40,441 nt of DNA from Betaproteobacteria bacterium HGW-Betaproteobacteria-12. GTDB taxonomy: Bacteria > Pseudomonadota > Gammaproteobacteria > Burkholderiales > Rhodocyclaceae. The stretch's first letter is position 1, and every line of letters starts with the position of its first letter. The notes below the pieces were generated by a model. That model made no database searches. It saw only the letters and a program-made list of their open reading frames with translations, and was not told the DNA's origin. The stretch covers positions 1 to 40,441 of the forward strand of contig PHCU01000017.1 in assembly GCA_002842345.1 (NCBI GenBank). Direction: 5' to 3'. The position numbers and the translations under genes are program-made. Of this stretch, positions 16,230 through 22,821 are shown in pieces.

Positions 16230-17603
16230 CTACAAGCCAGGTCGACCCGCGGCGATCCATTTTTCGGTCAGCGTCAGGCCAAGTCGATAACGTGCGCAGT
16301 TATAGCTCTCGAGGTGTTTCAATTCTTCGCGAAGTGCGCGCACAAAGGGCTCTTGGTCTGCTTCTTCGATTGCCAGGCAGGCCACCGCGTCGGCAATCGT
16401 TGCGGCTGCGCTTACGACCTGGCGTACGCCTTCTCCCAGCATTTCGCGGTACTTTAGTCGGAATGGGTCGGGCGCGCCCATCGCCTCCAGGATGGCCGCA
16501 TACTTGTCGATGGAGCGTCGATAGGTCCATTCGAACAGTTCCACCGCCAGCGAGACATCCTGCAGTTCGTAGATGGCCAGCACGGCAAGCGCATAGTCGG
16601 CCGGTTCGACGTCGAGAAACGAAATGGGCGCACAGTTTTGCATGAGCAGTGGCAGATTCGCACACAAGCGGCTCGTGCGCTTGTTGCCATCCTCAAAGGG
16701 TTGGAGATACGCAAGATTGACCCACAAGAAGAAGGCAGCCTCGATCGGGTTTTTGATGTGGCATGACTTGGCGACGAGGGCGTTGAGAATTTCATCCAGG
16801 AGTTGTGGAATCTGCAAAGGAACATAGACCGAGTCGGTGATAGTGACCACCGTATTGCGTGCCCGGCCAAGGGCCTCAGGAGCTTTCAACAAGCCTTGCA
16901 TCAGCAGGCTTTGAATGTTGCGGACCACGATGTCCCTGATGCCGTAATGCGGTACCTCATCGACCAGGAACTCAATGGCATCCTTGTGGTTGAGGAGCAT
17001 CAAGGCATCTTCATCATCGCCGGGCGAGCGCCCCCGCTCAAACAACACCTGGGTATCCAGCAGGCTCTTGCGATTTCCCTCTAGGCGCGAGGAGTGCCAG
17101 GCCAGGTCGATCAGCAGTTGTTCGAGAACTTTCCGGGCGTAGGTGCCCGCAGGCTGATGGCCCCGAGCCCGACCTCGGTCGAGAAGGTCCTGCGCCAGCA
17201 GAGGCGGAATCAGTGCTGACTGATTCGGCATGTAGTTTTCCACGAACCAGCGCTGGTAGCTGATCGGCTTCCGGGTGCCGATCGGCGCCGTCAGTTGTTC
17301 AATGAGCGGCTGGTGTTCGGTGGCAAAGCGAAATGCCGGGCGGGCCGGTTGTCCAGTTGCCGCGCTTGCCTTCGATGCCGTTGATACGGCAGTTGCGAGA
17401 GCGTACCGGGTAGCCGGGCCGGCGTTTCGTTTCAGGATGATCTGGTCTGCCGTCAGCAAGGCCAGGTGGCGGTTGACGGTGGAGCGTTTGGCGTCAAGGC
17501 CGGTCGTGATGGCCTCGGGCGAGCAATCGATCTGGCCTGCTGCGAGTTGCTGACGCAGGTAGTCCAGTATCTCGGCTCTGAGATCGCGGCGGGCGGTGGC
17601 CAT
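16230..17603 (-). CDS. Fic-family protein with N-terminal DNA-binding-like domain and altered active site
   Basis: The protein has 457 residues. The N-terminus (about 1-60) looks like a winged helix (DYLRQQLAAGQIDCSPEAI, RSTVNRHLALL). The Fic core contains the inhibitory (S/T)xxxE(G/N) motif as SSRLEGN (Ser171-Glu175-Gly176). The Fic loop reads LQPFEDGNKRTSRL, so Gln301 stands where catalytic His is usual, while the Asp/Gly/Asn/Arg part is kept. AMP-transfer by the standard mechanism is therefore doubtful; this Gln form recurs in a known Fic subfamily by my recollection. ATG 17603 follows ggagag; a TTG six codons upstream is less likely. The gene interrupts lapD and the CYTH gene and is less GC-rich than both. 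Confidence 0.85.
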   Translation of the reverse strand: MATARRDLRAEILDYLRQQLAAGQIDCSPEAITTGLDAKRSTVNRHLALLTADQIILKRNAGPATRYALATAVSTASKASAATGQPARPAFRFATEHQPLIEQLTAPIGTRKPISYQRWFVENYMPNQSALIPPLLAQDLLDRGRARGHQPAGTYARKVLEQLLIDLAWHSSRLEGNRKSLLDTQVLFERGRSPGDDEDALMLLNHKDAIEFLVDEVPHYGIRDIVVRNIQSLLMQGLLKAPEALGRARNTVVTITDSVYVPLQIPQLLDEILNALVAKSCHIKNPIEAAFFLWVNLAYLQPFEDGNKRTSRLCANLPLLMQNCAPISFLDVEPADYALAVLAIYELQDVSLAVELFEWTYRRSIDKYAAILEAMGAPDPFRLKYREMLGEGVRQVVSAAATIADAVACLAIEEADQEPFVRALREELKHLESYNCARYRLGLTLTEKWIAAGRPGL

Positions 17604-17652
17604 CTTCTCGCTACTCTCCAAACAAATTGAAAGATGAGGCTATATTACAAGT

Positions 17653-17676
17653 AAGTTCTCATGAGTATGAGAACTT
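17653..17676. promoter_or_regulatory. Perfect 10-bp inverted repeat in front of fic (probable operator)
   Basis: The arms aagttctcat and atgagaactt are exact complements around a 4-bp centre (gagt). The element lies 50 bp upstream of the fic ATG, next to a TAATAT-like -10 box on the minus strand (17643-17648). It has no T run, so it is not a terminator. Autoregulation by the winged-helix part of the Fic protein is the simplest inference. Confidence 0.6.
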
Positions 17677-17721
17677 GTCACTGCATCCTGATTTTCTTCT
17701 CAGTTCGATTTCCGTGCTCAT
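17659..17721 (-). other. Chimeric 20-codon mini-ORF made from the duplicated CYTH start
   Basis: On the minus strand the lapD stop overlaps an ATG (ATGA), preceded by an excellent gagggag ribosome site. The first seven codons (MSTEIEL) are those of the CYTH gene, then the frame runs into foreign sequence (RRKSGCSDKFSYS) and stops inside the palindrome. It is the stump of the original CYTH gene start, and may be translated as a leader peptide because its ribosome site is intact. Confidence 0.6.
17700..17721 (-). repeat. Right copy of the 22-bp direct repeat flanking fic
   Basis: These bases are identical to 16177-16198. This copy contains the lapD stop codon (TGA at 17720-17718) overlapping the duplicated CYTH start codon, which shows that lapD and the CYTH gene were probably ATGA-coupled before the fic segment arrived. 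Confidence 0.95.
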
Positions 17722-19637
17722 TGCTTCTCCCTCGGTACGGCGGGGCCGGTCGCGCCGTCGAAGCCGAGTTCGGGCAGGGCCGCCAGTTCGCCGGCGCTTT
17801 GCACGCCCTCGGCGATGACCGTCAGGCCGATATTATGGGCGATGCTGCACAAACCTTTAAGGAACGCCTGGTTGCCTGGCTGGCTGTCGATGGCGCGGAT
17901 GAAGCTGCCGTCGACTTTGAGGTAGTCCAGGCCGATATCGTGGAGGCGACCGATTTCGCTGAACTGGCGGCCGAAATGTTCGATCCCCAGACGGCAGCCG
18001 AGCGGCCGCAGGGCGTTGCAGAAAGTCTGGAACTCGCCGAAGTGGCGGAAGGCGCCGACTTCCGCCACCTCCAGCCACAGCCGTGGCGCCAGTTCCTTGC
18101 GGCTGCCGATCAGGGCCAGCAGGCGGTGGCGGAAATCGGGGGCGAGCAGGGATTCGCCGGACAGGTTGACGGCGACCGCGGCGGCGCCGGCGGCGATGCG
18201 GTCGAGGGCCAGGCGGGCGGCGGCGAGGTCGAGTTCGCTGGTCATCGCCAGGCGCGAGGCGATCGGCATGAAGCTGCCGGCAGTCAGCCATTCGCCGCCC
18301 TCGGCGGCCTGAAGGCGGAGCGGGCATTCGAGGTGCAGCAGCTGGCCGCGGCTGTTGGCCACCGGGAACTCGATCAGGCGCAGGCGCTGGGTGTGGATCG
18401 CCCCGTCGAGCAGCTTGCGCCAGTCGGCATTGGTCGTCGCATGCGGCTGGCTGCCGCTTTCGGCCGGCGCCCAGGCCAGTGCCCCCTGGCCTTCGGCGCA
18501 GGCCAGGGCCGTGTCCACCCGCGACAGCAGCGTACCGATGCCCTGGCCGTGCAGATAGCTGGCACTGCCGATGTGGCCGATGCGCTCGCCGTCGATCAGC
18601 CCAGCCGATACCTGGTCGTTGAAGGTGGCCAGCAGGCTTTCGGCGACCGGCGCCGGGTCATGGACGCCGGGCAGCAGCAGGGCAAAATCGGCCCCGTTCA
18701 GGCGGGCGGCCGCGGCGCCCGGGCGCTCGGCGGTGTGTTCGTGCAATGCCGCGCCCAGGCGACGCAGCAGTTCGTCGGCCATCTCGCGGCCGAGGCGGCG
18801 ATTGATCCCGGCCAGGTCGGCAATGCGCAGCAGAAACAGGCTGCCGGAGGGAATCGCGTCGTCATCGCTGAGCGCGGCGTCGAGCTGGTTGAGGAAATAG
18901 GGGCGGTTGGCCAGGCCGGTCATCGCATCGAGCGTTGCCTCCCGACGCATGGCTTCGAGGCGGGCGGCCTCCTTGGCGAACATGGCCTTGAGCCGGTCGA
19001 CCATGGCATTCATCGCGCTGGCGACGCTTTTCAGTTCATGTGGCGCCGGTTCGGGAATGCGGATGAAACGTTGCTCGCAGATGGCCTCGGCCTGGTCGAC
19101 GACAGCGTCGAGCGGGCGTTTGATGCGCTGCAGGAAGTGCATGCCGAGCAGCCCCATCAGGCCGCCACCGACGACGAACCAGACGAGCAGGCGCAGGCCG
19201 CCTTCCCATAGTTCGCGATAGGCGAAATGGCTGTGGCTGATCAGTTCGACCGTGCCGAACTGGTTCCAGCCGCTGGAAACCTGGGCGCGACCGGGCTCGG
19301 AGACGATCGGGAAGAGGTGCACGAACCAGTCCGGGACGTCGTCGGCCTGCGGCGGGCTGGTCTTTTCGATCATCACCCGGTCGTCCGGCGCGATCACCCG
19401 CACCGCTGCATACTGGCCGCTGTCGAAGACGGCCGCCACCTGCAGTTCGACGGTCACCGGGTCTTTTTCCAGTTGCGACATCGACAGCGCCAGCGAGGCG
19501 GCGTTGTCGTTGTTCTTGATGGTGAGTTGCTGGCTCAGGTAATGGCGCGCCGTCAGCATGCTGGCGACGAAGCTGCCGGCAAAGGCGATGAGCGCGCTGA
19601 CGATGACGGCGAACCAGATCTGGCGAAACAGGGACAT
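17718..19637 (-). CDS. lapD: LapD-type c-di-GMP receptor with degenerate GGDEF and EAL domains
   Basis: This inner-membrane protein of 639 residues controls the periplasmic protease LapG. It has an N-terminal helix (about 5-28), a LapD/MoxY periplasmic domain (about 29-150), a second helix (about 152-172) and a HAMP segment (IKRPLDAVVDQAEAI). A GGDEF-like domain follows (about 230-390) with NGADF replacing GGDEF. The last domain (about 400-639) is EAL-like, with LECPL where EAL should be and DYLKVDGSFI retained. Both domains should be inactive, so it binds c-di-GMP rather than making or degrading it. ATG 19637 follows gagg. It lies 10 bp after lapG. Its ATGA link to the CYTH gene was broken by fic. 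Confidence 0.92.
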   Translation of the reverse strand: MSLFRQIWFAVIVSALIAFAGSFVASMLTARHYLSQQLTIKNNDNAASLALSMSQLEKDPVTVELQVAAVFDSGQYAAVRVIAPDDRVMIEKTSPPQADDVPDWFVHLFPIVSEPGRAQVSSGWNQFGTVELISHSHFAYRELWEGGLRLLVWFVVGGGLMGLLGMHFLQRIKRPLDAVVDQAEAICEQRFIRIPEPAPHELKSVASAMNAMVDRLKAMFAKEAARLEAMRREATLDAMTGLANRPYFLNQLDAALSDDDAIPSGSLFLLRIADLAGINRRLGREMADELLRRLGAALHEHTAERPGAAAARLNGADFALLLPGVHDPAPVAESLLATFNDQVSAGLIDGERIGHIGSASYLHGQGIGTLLSRVDTALACAEGQGALAWAPAESGSQPHATTNADWRKLLDGAIHTQRLRLIEFPVANSRGQLLHLECPLRLQAAEGGEWLTAGSFMPIASRLAMTSELDLAAARLALDRIAAGAAAVAVNLSGESLLAPDFRHRLLALIGSRKELAPRLWLEVAEVGAFRHFGEFQTFCNALRPLGCRLGIEHFGRQFSEIGRLHDIGLDYLKVDGSFIRAIDSQPGNQAFLKGLCSIAHNIGLTVIAEGVQSAGELAALPELGFDGATGPAVPREKQ

Positions 19638-19647
19638 GACGATTACC

Positions 19648-20322
19648 TCACTCGAAGCCTTCGGCGCGCGCACGCGACAGCAAATCCTGCCAGCGCGACA
19701 GATTGCTCTTGCTGGATTGATTGCCGGTGCCCTGCCAGAGGCCCGCACTGTTGAAACTGAAAATCGGGGACAGGTCCGTCCGCCGCGAGGCCGGGGCGAT
19801 CTCGGGACGCAGATTGTCGAGGACCAGCGGCTCGGCGTTCGGGCTGGCGTAGTAGGCGAGCACCATGTGCGCCTGCAGCGTCGGGCCGGCCGGGCCGTTC
19901 TGCCGCGCCCGGACGTAAACCAGGCGCAATTTGCCGACGGGAACGCCCATCTCGAGCAGCGAGTAGTACTTGGCGATGGAGAAATCCTCGCAGTCGGCGC
20001 GGCCGCTGCCGATTGTCTCCAGCGGCGTCGCCCAGTAGTCGGATTGTTGCCAGATACTGATGTCGTCGTCGAAAGCGACGCGCCGATTGAAGAAATCATT
20101 TACCTGACGCAATTTTTCCGGCTCGCCCAGTCCGTGGCCCTCGGCCAGCAGGCGTTGCCAGTCGGCGAACAGCGGCAGCCGGGCTTCACCGAAACGGCCG
20201 ATCAGGGATTGCTGCAGACGACTGAAATCGAGGCCGAAAGCGGCTGGCAGGACGAGTAACAGGCTCGCCCCGAACAGCGCGCCGACGATCATCAGGCGAA
20301 ACAGCGCGGGATGTCTGGGCAA
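19648..20322 (-). CDS. lapG: LapG-type periplasmic cysteine protease
   Basis: This transglutaminase-like protease has 224 residues. In known systems LapG cuts the N-terminus of a large surface adhesin and is held inactive by LapD when c-di-GMP is high. A hydrophobic N-terminal segment (about 8-30) targets it to the periplasm. The catalytic triad is visible as Cys111 (RADCEDFSIAKY), His152 (QAHMVL) and Asp169 (LDNL). The start used is TTG 20322, which keeps positive residues ahead of the membrane segment; ATG 20292 is an alternative. It is followed closely by lapD and is divergent from the TolC-like gene. No LapA-like adhesin substrate lies in the window. Confidence 0.9.
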   Translation of the reverse strand: MPRHPALFRLMIVGALFGASLLLVLPAAFGLDFSRLQQSLIGRFGEARLPLFADWQRLLAEGHGLGEPEKLRQVNDFFNRRVAFDDDISIWQQSDYWATPLETIGSGRADCEDFSIAKYYSLLEMGVPVGKLRLVYVRARQNGPAGPTLQAHMVLAYYASPNAEPLVLDNLRPEIAPASRRTDLSPIFSFNSAGLWQGTGNQSSKSNLSRWQDLLSRARAEGFE

Positions 20323-20430
20323 GGCGAAAACTTCAAGTCTCGGTGAATTGGGGGGTTAATGCGCAATATTACACATATGTCTTGGCCCGGCGTCGCTAGA
20401 ATGCCGCGACTTCTCAGGGAAACCCACTCC

Positions 20431-22320
20431 ATGAAATCGAATAAGTTCGCGCCCTTGCTGCTGCTTTCGTTGATGCCCTTTTCTCTCCTGGCGGCGAGCG
20501 ATGGCGTGACACTGAAGGAAGCGGCCCAGCGGGCGGTCCTGCAGAGTCCGGAAGTTACATCCAAGTGGCATGCCTTCAAGGCGGCCGAAGAGGAAATCGG
20601 CGTCGCCCGCGGCGGTTTCCTGCCGCAGGTCGACCTGACCGCCGGGCGTGGCCGGGAAAGCCTGAGGCCGGGCCAGGGGCAGCGCGAGGATTACACCCGC
20701 AGCGGCGCCGTGCTCAGCCTGAACCAGATGTTGTTCGACGGATTTGCCACGCGCAACGAAGTGCGCCGCCTGGGCAAGGCCCGCCTGGTCCGTTACTTCG
20801 AGTTGCTCGAAGCGTCCGAAGGAACCGCCCTCGAAGCGGCCCGCGCCTATCTGGATGTGTTGCGCTTTCGCGAGCTGGTGCGCCTGGCCGAAGACAATTA
20901 TGTGCAGCACAAGGCGACGCACGAACAGGTGCAGCAGCGCGTCCAGTCGGGCGTCGGCCGGCGCGTCGACCTGGAGCAGGCGGGCAGCCGCCTGGCCCTG
21001 GCGGAAATCAACCTGACCACGGAAATTGCCAATCTGCACGATGTCTCGGCCCGCTACCAGCGCCTGGTCGGCAACCTGCCGCCGGCGGCGACGGTCGCCC
21101 CGGGCGAACTCGGCGGCACCCTGCCGGCGAGTAGCAGTGCGGCGCTGGCCAGTCTCTATCGCAACAATCCGACGCTGCTCGCCGCCATCGAGAACACCGA
21201 GGCGGCGCAATACGACATCGATGTCCGCCGCGCCGCCTATGTGCCCAAGGTCGATCTGCGGGCGAGCAGCGACAACACCCGTCACTATCTTGGCGAAGAT
21301 GGCCGGCGCGAACACAACGTCGCCGAAGTCGTGGTCCGCTGGAACCTGTTCCGCGGCGGTTCCGACCGGGCCCGCGAGCGCCAGTTCATGGAGCGCCGCA
21401 ACCTGGCCCTCGACCTGCGCGAGAAGGCCTGCCGCGATACCCGGCAGACCCTGTTGATCGCCTACAACGACGTGCAGCGCCTGCGCGAGCAGAAGATCCA
21501 CCTGGCCACCCAGGTCCGCCTGCTCGAACGGACGCTGGCCGCCTACCGCGACCAGTTCAACATCGGCCAGCGGACGCTGCTCGACCTGCTCGATACCGAG
21601 AACGAACTGCTCAGCGCCCGGCGCAATGCGGTCAACGCCGAGGCCGACTTCAGCCTGGGCGTGCTGCGCACTTATGCCGGCATGGGCTCATTGCTCCAGG
21701 CCCTCGGCCTGCAGAAGCTGGAAGCCGATGATCCGCAGTCTGCCGACCTGGCCGCCGTCGATGCGGCGCAGCTGTGTCCGGCCGAGGCAGTCGGGCTGGC
21801 GGCCAGCGAAAGGGCGGCGCTCGATGCGCGGGCGATGGCGCAACTGGCCGGCAAGGCGCTCGTGCCGGTTGCCGCCCCGGCACCGGTGCCGGCCGTGGCG
21901 GCCGCGCCCTCGGCCCCGGCGGTCGTGCTCCCGGCCGCCGCCAATTCGGAAGAGGAACCGCTGGTGGCGCGTCTGAAGAGCTGGGCGGAAGCCTGGATGG
22001 CGCAGGATTTCAATGCCTACAACGCCTTCTACGCGCCGGCTTTCGTTCCCGGCAACGGCTTGAGCCGGGGCGACTGGGAAAAGCTGCGGCGCAACCGGCT
22101 CTCCGGGCGCGAAATCATCACGGTGGAGCTGCAGGACCTGAAAGTGAATTTCGCCGGCCCCGAGAAGGCGCAGATCAAGTTCCGCCAGGTCTATCGCTCG
22201 AACATCTACCGCGACGTGACGCAGAAGACGCTCGACCTGATCAGGGCCAATGGCCAGTGGCTGATCGTCGGCGAAGTGTCGGTGCCATGTACCGGCAATA
22301 CCACCGGCGGCTGCCGCTGA
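20431..22320 (+). CDS. TolC-family outer-membrane channel (LapE-like) with extra C-terminal domain
   Basis: The protein has 629 residues. A signal peptide (about 1-22, ending LLAAS) precedes a TolC/OEP channel (about 25-450) with two repeated helical halves, YTRSGAVLSLNQMLFDGFATRNEV and VVRWNLFRGGSDRARER. A low-complexity Ala/Pro linker (about 480-510) leads to a C-terminal NTF2/Cds6-like domain (about 515-629; LKSWAEAWMAQDFNAYNAFY, GQWLIVGE). Its position divergent to lapG suggests it exports the Lap adhesin by type I secretion. The ABC and membrane-fusion partners are absent here. ATG 20431 was chosen because it gives a clean signal peptide; the frame is open from 20359. Confidence 0.88.
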   Translation: MKSNKFAPLLLLSLMPFSLLAASDGVTLKEAAQRAVLQSPEVTSKWHAFKAAEEEIGVARGGFLPQVDLTAGRGRESLRPGQGQREDYTRSGAVLSLNQMLFDGFATRNEVRRLGKARLVRYFELLEASEGTALEAARAYLDVLRFRELVRLAEDNYVQHKATHEQVQQRVQSGVGRRVDLEQAGSRLALAEINLTTEIANLHDVSARYQRLVGNLPPAATVAPGELGGTLPASSSAALASLYRNNPTLLAAIENTEAAQYDIDVRRAAYVPKVDLRASSDNTRHYLGEDGRREHNVAEVVVRWNLFRGGSDRARERQFMERRNLALDLREKACRDTRQTLLIAYNDVQRLREQKIHLATQVRLLERTLAAYRDQFNIGQRTLLDLLDTENELLSARRNAVNAEADFSLGVLRTYAGMGSLLQALGLQKLEADDPQSADLAAVDAAQLCPAEAVGLAASERAALDARAMAQLAGKALVPVAAPAPVPAVAAAPSAPAVVLPAAANSEEEPLVARLKSWAEAWMAQDFNAYNAFYAPAFVPGNGLSRGDWEKLRRNRLSGREIITVELQDLKVNFAGPEKAQIKFRQVYRSNIYRDVTQKTLDLIRANGQWLIVGEVSVPCTGNTTGGCR

Positions 22321-22338
22321 GCCCTGCCGTCCCGGGCT
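22320..22338. terminator. Weak hairpin between convergent genes
   Basis: A short agccc/gggct stem with a 9-nt loop spans the 16-bp gap between the TolC-like gene and the convergent regulator gene. There is no T run, so it is a weak or bidirectional terminator at best. Confidence 0.25.
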
Positions 22339-22693
22339 ACTCGACGTCGACCGGGACGATGAAGACGTAGCCCTCGCTGCGCAGCGTCCGGATGTAGGCG
22401 CCGCCATCGTTCCGGCGGCCGAGCCGGCGGCGGATCTGGCTGACGTGCACGTCGATCAGCCGGTCGTCGGCGGTGTAGTCGCGGAGCAGCGCGCTGGATA
22501 GGCGCTCGCGCGACAGGGTCTCGAAGGGATGTTCGAGGAAGGCCGTCAGCAGGGCGTGGGCTGAGCGGCTCAAGCGGGTTGCCTGGCCGTCGGGGTGGTG
22601 CAGCGTCCGGTTGCCGGTGTCCAGCGTCCATCCGGCGAAGCGCAGGCGGCGGCCGGCAGGGACGGGTTCGGCGAGTGGCGAGGGGGAGGGCAT
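22337..22693 (-). CDS. Stand-alone OmpR/PhoB-type winged-helix DNA-binding protein
   Basis: The protein has 118 residues and consists almost only of a Trans_reg_C domain (about 15-115). The recognition helix DDRLIDVHVSQIRRRLG and the wing IRTLRSEGYVFIV are clear. No receiver domain precedes it: the upstream open frame is just a shadow of the SulP gene. It may therefore be controlled by expression level or by a partner, as other receiverless OmpR-type proteins are. ATG 22693 has no strong ribosome site; a GTG at 22717 is possible. A TACAAT -10-like box lies about 35 bp upstream. Possible targets are the neighbouring transporter or Lap genes, but no evidence decides. Confidence 0.85.
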   Translation of the reverse strand: MPSPSPLAEPVPAGRRLRFAGWTLDTGNRTLHHPDGQATRLSRSAHALLTAFLEHPFETLSRERLSSALLRDYTADDRLIDVHVSQIRRRLGRRNDGGAYIRTLRSEGYVFIVPVDVE

Positions 22694-22821
22694 CGTTCGG
22701 GACCAACTGGCGCACACGGGAAGCTGGGATTGTAATTCCAGGCGAATAAAAAATGCCATTGGTAATTGTCGGGGTTGCCGACTGGCCAAGTCGCCGCCCG
22801 TTTCCGGCAAGCGCCTGGCCG

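Noticed and set aside
15041..16645. A 534-codon plus-strand open frame opposite the CYTH-CHAD gene
   Set aside because: The minus strand carries the intact CYTH and CHAD motifs; the plus frame is a shadow with no domain.
17653..17676. Palindrome upstream of fic as a terminator for lapD
   Set aside because: It is AT-rich and has no T run in either direction; an operator fits better.
16199..17699. fic segment as a classical insertion sequence
   Set aside because: There is no transposase, no terminal inverted repeats, and the flanking duplication of 22 bp is longer than usual target duplications.
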